NCBI GenBank assembly: GCA_963920765.1
Contig: OY987243.1
Location: 30,875,060 to 30,939,059, forward strand
Origin: Ulota crispa
Lineage: Eukaryota > Streptophyta > Bryopsida > Orthotrichales > Orthotrichaceae
DNA length: 64,000 nt
Direction of reading: 5' to 3'
A program made the translations under genes and the position numbers. This document shows positions 34,651-46,224 of this stretch, one piece after another. The stretch's first letter is position 1. Every line of letters begins with the position of its first letter. Below the pieces are notes generated by a model that saw only the letters and a list, made by a program, of their open reading frames with translations, was not told the origin of the DNA and made no database searches.

Positions 34651-35355
34651 TGTCCTCATAACTGTCCCCTCTAAAATCTTAGAAAATTTGTGGAAATGAA
34701 TAGATGTAATTACAAGGATGTACAACATGTGAACATGAAATCTTAAAAGTGGTTATGAGTGCAATGGCAATTTGCTCTTTAAAAATTCACAACTTATTCT
34801 CATTTTATCCAAACAATACATTCAAAAGTGCAAACTCAATTTTTTTTTGTTCCTAACAAGTCTTGTAAACCCATTTACCAAGGTAAATGAATTCCTTAAC
34901 ACATTCTCAATGTCTCAGTTATTTTTTGTTTGACATTTCTAATTTATAATAGTTACACTTCCAACTTACGTTACTACAACAACTCATGAACCTCACCTGC
35001 AAGTAAGCATAAATGCTACAAAGTAATTGAAGCTACAAAGATCCAAAACCTCACCGGCAAGCACAAAGAAAGTGCAAAGATCCACAACCTAACCACCTAA
35101 GTGCCAAGTACATTTGTTAGGGTTTTGCAAGTCATTGTGGGAGAGACAAAGCCTCACCGGCAACCTAACTGCCTAACATTGATTACAAACTATTTTCTGA
35201 CAACATGTAAACGGGTTGATCAGTGACTATATGGACAGATCACCAACTTAAATTTTTTATTAATTGTAAACAGAATCCTATAATTTGTTAATTGTTTATT
35301 AATAGTCATCATGTTCAAAACCTTTAGTTTGACATTTATGGGTGCTCCTACCTTA
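34624..35355. mobile_element. taaggtagga-family TIR element, copy 3
   Basis: A 732-bp element with ends taaggtaggaacacccataa and ttatgggtgctcctacctta. The left interior (34650-34860) is an inverted relative of 20975-21190. The right end abuts a compositionally different block starting at 35356. Confidence 0.65.
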
Positions 35356-35935
35356 TATTGCTGGGTGCCGGTCGGCCTACCACTCTACCTACGAAAAAAC
35401 AAAAACAAAAAAGCCTGCCCCAGTCGTTATTCTGCAGAAATTGTGGCCTAACTTTATACACTGCTTCTATTTCCGTTCCGACCCTAAAATTCCGATCAAG
35501 GGCACGAGTTGCTATTGGGCCAGGTTCAAGTTCAAGAATAAAGGAAATATATTTGAGTTTGAAACTGGCTAAAATGGGGTCCGGCAATAGGGGTTCCTAA
35601 ATTCTAGGGCGTACATGACCGTTTAGTAGATGAATGAACTTATATCGAACGAATGAAATTGGGCATATTGGTATTCGGTCCAGCGAAAGTTGGGAAGATT
35701 CGTTCCTCGGAAGCGATGAATATGTTCCCGTTGTGGGGCCCGAGGACGAGCCACGACCGTGACACTTGTCCATTAAAGGAAGTACCCATCTGGTCTTTTC
35801 GACTCCATTATGAGGCTTTGCCCCAAAGTGATTTGGACAGACGAGCGATGTTGTGGAGTTTGGACTTCCCAAAACTTAACCCTTTCTTCTTTTCTTCTTG
35901 TTGCCTTTATTTTCCTTTTTATTTCATTAAATGAA
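35356..35935. other. Compositionally distinct block; possible organelle-derived insertion
   Basis: Against the surrounding AT-rich repeats this stretch is clearly richer in G+C, has few homopolymer runs, and opens open reading frames in several registers at once. Its texture (ggggttcctaaattctaggg, attcggtccagcgaaagttg) reminds me of plant mitochondrial non-coding DNA. That is an impression rather than a match. It begins exactly where the taaggtagga element ends. No gene was recognised. Confidence 0.25.
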
Positions 35936-37608
35936 ATGTCAGGGTAAAACCTTACAAAAAATTCTTCAAGTTGAGAGTTTTGCATTTGGACTCTCATTGC
36001 CAACAAATGCAAGTATGCCTAATGACAAATAAAAAAGCTTTTTTAAAATTCAATATCTCTTTAGTAAATACCAAACGAAATTATATTAGGAAATGAAAAT
36101 AATCAATATTAAATATTGCTTTGAAGAGAGCGACTGTGATTGACTATAATGTGCGCATTAATTTTGCTTAGGTGGTTTCACTAACCATATGACACAAATT
36201 TTCATATGCAATTTGACTATTTACAGCCTCATGGCAAAATTGGTACTTGGAGATTATATTTCTTATTGTCATACCTTGTATGACTCCATGAACTTTCAGG
36301 AATTCATGTAGAAAAACTGTGCCTAATAGATGTTCACATTCATGTTACTTTGTTTATTGGACATGACCCTTTTATGCTTTTCCAACAATTAGCAAGAATT
36401 TTGTGCAGCATGTCACAAACTAGTAGCTCCACAACTTGAGCCTATGTCGTTGTCAACTCTATTCCCCTATTTTTCAAATATGGTCATATCCAAACATGTT
36501 ACATCACAAACTAGTAGCTCCATTGCGAACGCCTTTGTCTTTGTTGTATTTCCTTGCATTTCAAATATGGTTGCACTCAAACAAAACCTCTCCACTTCTA
36601 GTCAAGATTCCTAAACTAAAAGGTCCATACTTTACACATTGCATGCTATGTTAGTTCCTAGACGTCGAGGAGGACAAAAAATGTCCTCTGGCTCTACAAA
36701 AAGATTTTGTAATTCAAAAAAAAGTTATTTTTCATCTGCTTTTTTTTCAAAAGTGACCACAAACACATGGTCCATCATGGAAGGCAAGAAATTACCTCTT
36801 GAGATGCATTCATTTTTTTTGTAACTCAAATTGTGATAAGATTCAAAAACATGATGTTAGCTCTCAAGATGCCCTTCTTGCAATTTTCATGAGGGCACCA
36901 TGCACTATTGACTTTTCCAACTTTTTGAAGCAATACTCTTGATGCCCATGTGTAAAACACTATAGAATGCCACAGGTAGGACAAGCCACAATGATCCATC
37001 CGTCCTTTAAGGAAATATACACGATCTTCTCAAATTCCAATTCCACTTTGGTATGGTTACAAACACCCAACCTACCCCTAAACAATCACAAGTAAGTCAA
37101 TTTAAAATCAACTCACGCATTATCTCCAATGATCACAATAGTAGTCAAACTTAGGAAACCTTCCAAAAAAATTCGAATGATTACTCATGTAACTGCTTTC
37201 TAAGATCAAGTTATTTCTCGTAGCTTTATCTTTCATGATTAGCTGAAGTGCCTCAAACACAACTCTGTAAAAAATGTAAATATCAAAATCTAAAAAAAGC
37301 ACATGTAACTCTCTCTGAAAGTCACTTGAGCTCATCATATTTGAGATCACCACTTATAACCAAAGAACGTCACTTGGTACAGGTAATTTGATCAATCAAC
37401 CACCCACTCCTACAAGGCCGCATACTGTTGAGATGAATTTTGGTACTAAAATCGAGAATTCCCCGAAAACAAACTCGCATTCCTGAATGCAACTCATGTT
37501 TCCACAGTCACATCTAGCATTCTCAATTGTAGCTAGATTTTACAAAACACAAAAGTAAAAACGGCAAACAAGGCTGCGAATGGAAAGTCTCAAAGTTACC
37601 AATGATTA

Positions 37609-38492
37609 GGGGGCTTCACACTTTAAAAAAATTGGGTGACTCACTAGGGAATTCACCTTTGTGAATTCACTAGTGAGTCTCATGGTTTATCACCTACCGC
37701 GTTCCCTCCTAACATGATTCACGTCAGGAGGGAACTCCAAAAACTCACTCTCACGTCTTTGCGCAACTCGTTGCTTGTCTTCTTGGAATGTTGTTTTTGG
37801 TTAGGGTTTGCTTTTGGCTGTTTTTGGTTTGTGTTTGCTGCAACTTTTCCTTCAGTTGTGAGAGGTGAAAGAGCAAGATTGACATGGCTGATTGTGATTC
37901 AAGAGTTGCGAGAGCAAAATTGGAGGTGAAGGAAGGTGACAATACTGCATGCCATCGTGCTGCAGCCTTGAAGGTGGTTTTTGGAACTGCAATGTTTTTG
38001 GTGGTTTACAAAACTGAGGCAGTGTCAGAGGTGGTTTACAGAATTGAAGGTCTAGTAGAAGCAAAGGAATTTCAAAATGAAGACCTCTGAATTTTTGAAT
38101 GCCATGTAGCCGCCAGAAAACATTTGCCAAGGCCAAAAATTGCTTGATTTCTCCCCTACTCATAACTCGACCCCTCCAGAAAACCCTTCTCAACTAAACC
38201 TAATCTAGCATACACTGCCACAAATCTCCAAAAATTCTGAGCCTCCACAATCTGGCACACGAGAAAATGAACCAAGCGAGATCCCCGACTTCTACAGAAT
38301 ACCTTATTTGAGGCGAAACGCAAACTCAGGAGTGTTTCAGAATGCTCGGAGTCCAACTTGTGCACAAAACTCATGTCTACCTTACCAAAAACTCACCGGG
38401 TCTCAAACTTTCAGCACGTGAGTGGACAAAAATCGACCTGACAATGTGTGAGGTGAGAAACTTGTAAGACTCGTTTCATGTTTGAAGCCCCC
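37609..38492. mobile_element. Larger PIF/Harbinger-like TIR element
   Basis: An 884-bp element with ends gggggcttcacactttaaaa and tgtttgaagccccc, similar to the Tourist-like MITE at 2656-3023. The left flank is tta and the right flank tat, so the 3-bp target site has decayed or is mis-set. The interior has a small palindrome (ggaattcacctttgtgaattc, about 37649-37669) and a repeated gtggtttacaaaactga motif. No transposase was recognised. Confidence 0.55.
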
Positions 38493-39552
38493 TATTTTGG
38501 CCACCTGAGCAAATTATGAAAATCACACCTGGGAACACTGGGAAAGTGGGAACAGCAAAACCTGTCACACCTGCAGAAAGAGGAAAAGGGCGGCCCTGAA
38601 GGCAGGTGGGCGAAGACAAAGTCAAAGGAAGAAAAAACCAAAGTGAAAGGAAAAGAACAAAAAACGTTTAAAAATTCTGGCAAATTAGCTGTAATCTGCA
38701 TACTGTAATCAAATCTTTACTACTACACTCTACAGTAGTAAGCTACTTGTAACTTAACTGCTTCACTGTCGAATTTTCTCTGCTGCATCCCAGAACTGTC
38801 ACAGCACTGATTGCTGCTGGGCCCCTGCCCAGCCTCGCTTGCGTCGACCGGCGGAATCCTCTTCAGCTTTGCCACCTTTGCATCCCTCATCGCACTTCTT
38901 CCCCCAATCTGTTGATCCAATTCCGTCCCTCAGGCGATCGAATTCCTCCTGGATTCACCCCATCCGTTAGGGTTTTCAGTACTGCTTTGACAGGGTTTTT
39001 TCCAGGACCTTTTTTCGTCAAAGGGGCGCTGTTGCGAGCTGGATCATCATCACCATCGCCGTGTTTTGGCGTGGATTAGTAGCGTACCATCGACTAGCAG
39101 TGGTCGCGGAGCTCGCTTGAGAATTTTGAGCTCGTGGGGTTGCTGGTGTGTGTGTGTGTGACTTGCCTTTGCCACTACAGTCGTTGAACGAGTCATGATG
39201 GTGGTTGGTCTGTCGTCTTCCCCATTGTCTAGGATTTCGACCGACGTCGCGAGGATTGCGCGGGGAGTGCGAGGTTTAGATCGCCGTCATTGCTAAGAGA
39301 GATTCGAGGATGAGTTTGAGTTTGAATTGCTTCGTCGTGTTTTGTACAGATTTCGGTTGTGGTCGATCTCGCACTGACCGGGAATGGTTTCAACTGCGAC
39401 GGAGATTGTAGGATCACGTGGCAGTGCTGACGTTGAACTGATGGTGCTAATGATTTGGAAAATTGTGCCACGGATGGCGGGGATTCGGTTCGGGAAGAGC
39501 TCGCCACCGACTATGGTGGTGTGAAAGAGCGTTCCAGTCCCGGACGGGAGTT

Positions 39553-42500
39553 ATGCAAAGGTCGGTCGTCGCGAGAATGGCGCTTCTCGCCGTGCTAGTC
39601 ATCGTGCTTTACGCGTCACTCGCAGGTGCGTCCCGGACATGATTCTCGTACCATCTCGATACAATTGCGGCGTGACGTGGCGTGAGATCGTCTGTCATGA
39701 TGGTGAATCATTTTGCGTGTGTTGTGTGTGGCATTGATGGACTCTGACAGATGCGACCAGCATCGGCGCCGTCTACGGGCGTAACGGCAACGACATCCCT
39801 TCCGCCGCGACAGCCGCGGCCCTGATGCAGCAGTACGAGATCACGCGCGTGCGCATCCTGGACCACGACCCGGCGGTGATCCAGGCGTTCGCTAGTACTC
39901 AAATCCGCGTGATGATCTCGGTCACGAACGACGAGATTCCCGTGGTGGCGTCGTCGCAGGCGTCCGCGGACGACTGGGTGAAGCAGTACGTGGCGCCTTA
40001 CATCCGCCTGACTAACATCAACGCCATAGCCGTGGGCAGCGAGGTGATTACCACCGTCCCCTCGCTCCAGTCCTCGCTCGTGCCCGCCATGCAGAACATC
40101 CACACATCGCTCGTCAACCTGGGCTACGACGCCAGCGTCAAGGTTTCCTCGCCTCACGGCCTGGGTTTGCTCGACATTTCCTACCCCCCCTCGGCCGGCA
40201 ACTTTTTCGACTCCTTGAGCACCGTGGTGAACCCGTTGCTGGCTTTCTTGCAACAAACCGGTGCGCCTTTCATGCTCAACGTGTACCCTTTCTACTCTTA
40301 TGAGAATTCGGTGTCTACCGTGCCGCTGGATTACGCTCTTTTCCAACCTGCCACCCCAGTAGTGGACACCAACAACGGGCTCGTCTACAACAATCTCTAC
40401 GATGCGCAGGTGAGTCCTCACAAATACCCCCAACTAAAAGTCTTGCAAAGGTCAAGTTAACTTCCTATTCTAGTACCAACTAAATCTCTTGCAAAGGTCA
40501 AGTTAACTTCCTATTCTAGTATGCAGGCACCCGCTTTGCGTGAGTTGGATATGTATGGGTAATGCAACATTCAATTTTACCTAATGTTCATATCTTACAA
40601 ATCAATTGGGCTAGAATCTAATCTTGATGTACTATACAAAAAATCAATATCTCATAATAGGTTTAGAATCTAACCCTCATGCACCATCATTTTGATATTT
40701 TTTTGAGGCCAACAACACCAATTGGTTTCATCATAATGCTACTCTCTAATATTTTGCTAGGGGGAGTTTGGCGTTTTGTTGATTTCTAACACATGGTTGG
40801 AGGGTGTTTGGTGGGTTTATACTTGGAGCATCCTATATTATTTCAACCTCCACAAAAAGGTTTAAAAAATCTTGGAAAAGGACATGATTGGAGGGCACTT
40901 GGTGTTCTATATCTTGGGCGTCCTTGGGAGTGTCTTTTGTTGCTTGAACTTACAACAAAAAGTTCTAGAAGATTCTGAGAAAAGGAAAAATCTCATGGGA
41001 AAAAGGGTTCTGAAAAATGGTGCACTTAGTGAAATCCGAAATGCCTGTTTTTCTACGTAACGTTTTTTGAACTGAGAATACACTTCAAATAATCTCAATT
41101 GTGCACAAAAATACCTTTTTTCTGTCCATAAGGCGCCTGTTTAGCTCCTCCACTTTCTCCCACCCCGTCTCCACACCCTATCCATCATTCTAAGATTGTT
41201 ACATACAATTTATGACCCGGGGATGAGCCCATTTTCTAAATGTTTTGGTTTGCAAGGGTGTTGTAACTAGTGAAGCTATTGACGTGGCTAGTGGGCAAAA
41301 AACTGTGTGAATGCACCAGGTGGACGCCGTGATCGCGGCTATGGCGAAGCTGAACCAGACAGTGGCCGTCATGGTCACGGAAACGGGTTGGCCTTCAGAC
41401 GGTGATCCGTCCTACGAGCCTGCAGCGAACTACAACAACGCCAGAACATACAATCAGAACTTGGTGAAGCGCACGATGAACAACAGTGGTACCCCCATGC
41501 GTCCCAACGTGGAGATCGACGCCTACATTGTGAGCCTGTATGATGAGAATCTGCGGTCCACGCCGCCGCTGTCCGCGCAGCACTGGGGTCTGTTCTACAC
41601 CAACGGGACCTTCAAGTATGGGTTCAGTTTCTTGAACGGGAGCGATACCACCGGCGGGAGTGGTGGCGGTGGCGGCGGTGGAGGTGGAAACGGGACTACG
41701 CCGGCACCGCCACCGCCGCCGCCACCGCCAGGGTCGTCGGGGGGGACTGCTGGTGGGGCTATCGCTGGGCGAAAGGTGTGGTGCGTTGCAAAGCAAGGAG
41801 CCTCGAACAGCAGCTTGCAGCAGGTATGGTATTCGTGAGGGTTACAAATCTATCGATCAATGGAAAAATAACATACTTGTATTGATGGATTTCTGCAAGA
41901 GAAAAGTCAGAGTTCTTCTTGCTTCGATTTCTCAGGCCCGGTCAGGCCCGGTCAGACCAGGACGTGTAGGGGGCAGTGCACAAAATGATAAGCATTCTCA
42001 TTGGTCAATTCCAAGGTTTTGTATAGTATAGCATTCACACTGGAGGTACGTTCACTTGGTTATGAGTCTATGTTGTCAATCACTCCTGCCAAAATTGGAG
42101 AGGAGTCTACTTGTAGTGAACAAGATTTGGGATCACCTTGAGAAGTGATCCCAAATCTTTTCTATTCTACAAAATATTCCCTCTCATTTCATGCGAGGTA
42201 AAGACAAAATCATGTCAAGTGAAAATAGAAGGAATAAAACTACACCTCCACTGGACGTTTGGTGCCTAGTGTGAAACCATTCACTAAACAAACTAGTTCA
42301 TGATGACATGTCTATATCCTTCCAAACCCCACCGGATGAAGCACTAGACAAGCGTTTTTGTCAGCTGGGCTCTAGACGTCTTGGTCTGAACTAGGCTGAG
42401 TGACTGCGAAACCCAAGTTTAGGATCGGGGTTACAAGAGGCTACATCGTTGAGAGAGGACTAGGATGGGAATTTTAGGGTTAGCTAAGAGTGTAGCCTAG

Positions 42501-43440
42501 GAGTGACGTTTTTTGAGTTAGCTCTTGTGATGGACGAATTGGTGGTGTGCATGTCATGTAGGGAATAGACTGGGCTTGTGGACCAGGCAAAGCCAAGTGC
42601 GACCCCATTGAACAAAACGGCGACTGCTACTTACCAAACACGGAATACTCTCATGCATCCTACGCATTCAACATTCATTACCACTGGTTCCAAACAGACC
42701 CCAGGTCGTGCAACTTCGGCGGCGACGCAGAACTCACTTACACCGACCCTAGTACGTCCCTCACCTCAGATTCTCCGCCGTCTTTGGGACACAGCTTGCT
42801 TATTTACGTTCACAATCTCTAAGTGTTGCCTTGACAATTATTTTGCCTTACCCCATAAAGTCATCTCAGAACTCATCACTTGACTACTTGGAGGTGCATG
42901 CAACTCTCTAGATACTTGAATTTCACATTTTTTACAACTTAAAAGCCACTATTTTGTTGTTCCCCAGCACAGCTTTGTTATTGTTGCTAGTCCTTTAAAA
43001 AAAATTCTTGCAGTAATGATTGATGAAAGTTACTGGAGCAGCAGTGAACACTTATGTAGTGTAGAATGTGAAGAAATCAGTATAGCGCAACCTAAATGGT
43101 ATAGTTATTTTTCGGTCAAGAGTCTTGTAAAACCCTAAACCCTAAGAGATTTCTGAGCTGGTATGTGTTGTTTGTGCAGGTTACGGAAGCTGCTACTACG
43201 TACCGAGGTGAATATTCCTTGCAAGCTTGGAATTCTTGCGGATTCTTGCTGATTTTTGCAGATTCTTGCAGATTCTTGTTGGTAAGCTTTGTAAGCTTTG
43301 TTAAGTTACTGCGTTTCCGAGTTGGATTTTAGGGTTGTGACGCTCTTGGTGTGCTTGTGCGCAGTTCTGCAACGCGAGTGATGGTGCGGAGCTTACTGAT
43401 CCTTGCAGTCGTGTTGACATTGTCTCTGCTCTTCGTGTAA
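39553..43440 (+). CDS. Glucan endo-1,3-beta-D-glucosidase (GH17) with X8/CBM43 domain and GPI-type tail
   Basis: Exons: 39553-39625, 39751-40409, 41320-41823, 42562-42751, 43181-43208, 43365-43440; 1530 nt, 509 aa. It should hydrolyse callose (beta-1,3-glucan) at the cell surface. Exon 1 encodes a hydrophobic signal peptide (about 1-24). The mature part opens SIGAVYGRNGNDIPS, the usual GH17 start. Glu122 in AIAVGSEV is the expected acid/base and Glu265 in VMVTETGWPSDG the nucleophile. A Gly-rich then Pro-rich linker (about 355-385) leads to the X8 module (KVWCVAKQG, WACGPGKAKC, CYLPNT, HASYAFNIHYH, DPSYGSCYY). The last exon encodes a small-residue site followed by about 18 hydrophobic residues to the stop, a GPI-attachment pattern; similar plant proteins localise to plasmodesmata and the plasma membrane. 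Linker and domain order match the long plant GH17 class. Intron 2 carries a 46-bp tandem repeat. Confidence 0.95.
40430..40521. repeat. 46-bp tandem duplication at the start of glucanase intron 2
   Basis: Two adjacent copies, 40430-40475 and 40476-40521, both contain cttgcaaaggtcaagttaac followed by ttcctattctagta. They differ at only a few bases (aaaagt against aaatct) and begin 20 bp after the donor. They look like a recent slippage duplication. Confidence 0.9.
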
Positions 43441-45690
43441 CCCTGAATTCATTGACGAGCCACAACTCGCGAATCTTTTAATTTTGGGCGGGCGGCGTCG
43501 CTGCCATTGACGATTACCATTTTGCACTTGAACCCCGACTCGGAACAAATCTGCGTCGGGGTGGATTGGCTGCTTGTGCTGGCGATCAGTCTTCAATAAT
43601 CTCTGATAGTTATCGGGGTAGGCTAGCCGAGCGGCTTGGCTGTATACATGTTGTCTATGATCTGACTATCTATACCTGTCCAAGATGCACATTTTTCTTT
43701 GATGCGTCTTTGGACATCTCGGAGTTTTACGTCTACCCGCCTTGTGTTTGCGTCATTCTCAGTGGCTGGTTCAAATCCTGGTCCAGTTTCTGCTGCAGAT
43801 GGTGAATCTTTGATGTTCAATGGAATTGTGACATGTAGTTACAGGAAGAGGGACATGATGATAATAATTGTTATCAAGGCTTTTGAGCTTCTTTTTGAAG
43901 CGGGGTATCGGAGCTTAGAGCAAAACACACCCGGAAGACCCTTGCTTGCTGGCTCCACTTGGCGTGCCTCACTGCAGATGTGCTAAAGCCATATACAAGC
44001 CAAGGCTTGCTCAATTATAGCTTGAAACATGAATGTCAAGAGTTTGGTTGTTAGCGCGCCCACCAAATCCGAGATGGTCAAAATTTGCCAGTTGGTTAGA
44101 AACAAAGGCTCATAATTGAAGCTCAAAATCTCAACACCTGTCCTTTGGTATATGCTTTCCATTCCTACTCGAAGGAGCTTGTGGTAGTGGATGCACCCTT
44201 GACACTTGCTTTGCTCCAGGTTGCAAATGCTCATACAGTGAGGGGATTTTACATTAGGGCCTGGTTGGTGGTTATAGTTAAGAACTATAAACATATCCCG
44301 ATGGGATTGTTTGAAGTTTTAAATTGGGCTCAAGCCAAAAAGATTGGGTATTGCATTGACTCAGATTGAGCACATGAATTGTATTTCTTATTTGAACTGG
44401 CCATTTATTGGTCGCAAGGATTTATATTACTTTGGCGTATTGGATAGGGCCATCAATTGTGAAGTAAATGTTGATCCAATGCAACTGTTACGCAAGAATT
44501 GTGGTGCAAGCCTGCTTTGAGATTCCTCTTCACATCTGTATGTTGAGTCAACAAGGTCAGCAGAGAAGCAGTAAAGAAAAAGGTCTTGAGGCTCGATTGA
44601 GGATGCCTGAAATCTGCAACTCAGGTTTTCAAAGGGTTTAAACAATTTAAAAGGAGCTGCACAATTTTTTTAGGAGTTCTTAGACACCACCTTCTATGGA
44701 GGAGTACATAGAATCCCTTGCGTTTATATTCTGGACTTGCTCCTACAATTCACTGTTTACTTCCAGCAGTACTTTGTAATCATCACATTACCAGGAAGAC
44801 GAAATCCCATTCAGGCATCCGTCCCCCTTGGAAAATTTTACAAAGAGCCTAAACTCAGGTATTGAGTATGCTTCTATCTTGTATCACTTAATGCTGAGCG
44901 GAGAGGAGACGAAATGAAAAAGCTATCTTTTAGTACAAGCAAACATTGCAGTAACGTAGGAATCTTAACTAGATAGTGAAGACGTTTCTGTTACATTACA
45001 ATGGTCATTATACAAGTTAACAGCAGCTGAATATGTAACTGCTAAATGCAATCATTTCAAAGTACAAATTCTGCAATATATCATACCCAATGAAGCCCCA
45101 GATGTTAAAAAGATAGTGGACCGTTTTCCTTTCCTTTAACTCAAAAAACGAAGTAGAGAAGTATACAGAATTAGGTCTAAAACATTGGTGGTCAACAGTG
45201 CTCCACAGCACCAGAAGAATCGTTGAAAACTCTTCCGTTGGCTAACAAGTGAGACGAAGAGCTTGCGCATTGTCCATTTCTCCTAAAGGATGCGCAGTGA
45301 GCTTGCCTCAGCTCCGCAAGTCTACCAGTTTCGAACTTTTCAGAATTAATATAGTGGCAAACCCTAAAGAAGCCGACAAGCTCATGTCACCTACAACTCG
45401 ATAAACGAGATTCATAAAAAAGTAGGAAGGAGCGGATTGTAACAGCCTCGTATCCTAGTGCTTCCGCAAGTACAAGTCCTCACTTTCTTATCAGCAAACT
45501 GTAAAAACGAAGCAGTACAAATTTCTCAAGATTCTTGAACCCGACCCGTTCAAATCCTTTAAAACCAATAGGAAAAGTGTGAAACCCTAGCAGGTATTGT
45601 GATCAGAGCTCAAGAGCGATGTTGTCAAGTGGTGTACACCGAGATGTTTAGGGACGAAGAGAATAAGCGAAAAACCTGAAAGGATTTGGT
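43441..45690. other. Intergenic region between glucanase and Cgr1-like genes
   Basis: This contains the 3' UTR of the glucanase gene and, at about 45250-45690, the 3' flank of the minus-strand Cgr1-like gene. No further gene is supportable. A pair of sequences resembling RNA polymerase III A and B boxes (about 43625 and 43768) lies here but does not fold as a tRNA. Confidence 0.55.
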
Positions 45691-46224
45691 CTACTTAGGA
45701 GCAGGCCTGAGCAATTTTCTCTGCTTCTTCGACATCTTTTTCAACGTTTTAGGGTTTGTCACTTTCTGCACGCCCTGTCCTCGAAGCTCGTTCTCCTTCT
45801 TCATTCTCACGCGCTCCTCCATCTTCTTCCGCTTCTCAACCTTGTGAGTCCGAATCTGCTCCTTGAGTTCAGTCATGCGCTCCTTGTACGCCCGCTTCAC
45901 CTCCTTCTCCCGATTCTTCTCCTCCAAAGTCGACTTCCGCCCGACCTGCTTCAACGCCGACGCTCGCGTCGTCTTGTTCACCTTCCACTTCCGCCCCGAC
46001 ACCTTCCCCGCCAACACGCCGTCGTACGTCGGCCGTCCATACACGGGCTTATTCTCGTCACTCCCGGCCACTGCTGCTCGCTTGCTGGCATGCCGCGTCT
46101 CCCCCTCCGCTGTGTCCATCGCTTCTAGAGCGGCCGCTTCCTCCTCCTCTTCCGCTCTCTTTCGTTTCCTCTTCGCACCTCCCAATCCCTCGTCCAAATA
46201 CCGGAAATCAATTGTGCTCGCCAT
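45691..46224 (-). CDS. Cgr1/CCDC86-like rRNA-processing (nucleolar) protein
   Basis: A single-exon gene of 177 aa. The family (yeast Cgr1, animal CCDC86) acts in the nucleolus in 60S ribosome biogenesis. The N-terminal ~60 residues have a KRKRKR cluster followed by an acidic and alanine-rich stretch. The conserved block KPVYGRPTYDGV and GKVSGRKWKV (about 59-83) is typical of plant members. The rest is a highly charged coiled-coil helix (EKNREKEVKRAYKERM, KEQIRTHKVEKRKKMEER), ending in the family tail NPKTLKKMSKKQRKLL. The ATG at 46224 was chosen because it begins MASTIDFRYLDE; the open frame extends further upstream only through the 5' leader. It is divergent from the M28 peptidase gene, and its leader or promoter contains a telo-box, as is common for ribosome-biogenesis genes. 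Confidence 0.88.
   Translation of the reverse strand: MASTIDFRYLDEGLGGAKRKRKRAEEEEEAAALEAMDTAEGETRHASKRAAVAGSDENKPVYGRPTYDGVLAGKVSGRKWKVNKTTRASALKQVGRKSTLEEKNREKEVKRAYKERMTELKEQIRTHKVEKRKKMEERVRMKKENELRGQGVQKVTNPKTLKKMSKKQRKLLRPAPK

Larger units (their letters stand above)
26310..39552. other. 13-kb gene-poor, repeat-rich intergenic region
   Basis: I find no supportable coding gene. The first ~900 bases probably hold the promoter and 5' UTR of the HMG-CoA lyase gene, and 38700-39552 the GC-richer promoter and leader of the glucanase gene, including a short (tg)n run at 39144-39160. Between them lie several TIR elements, a tandem duplication, an A-rich tract at 29048-29108, a compositionally distinct block at 35356-35935, and AT-rich filler. 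Open frames such as 30927-31184 (-) show no recognisable family. Confidence 0.6.

Noticed and set aside
39708-40433. 241-codon minus-strand open frame
   Set aside because: Antisense shadow of the GC-rich glucanase exon 2; the plus strand encodes the recognisable GH17 protein.
43620-43785. Sequences resembling tRNA A box (tagccgagcgg) and B box (ggttcaaatcc)
   Set aside because: They are about 140 nt apart, no acceptor stem or T-stem pairs, and no clean cloverleaf can be drawn. A decayed tRNA-derived SINE is possible but unsupported.
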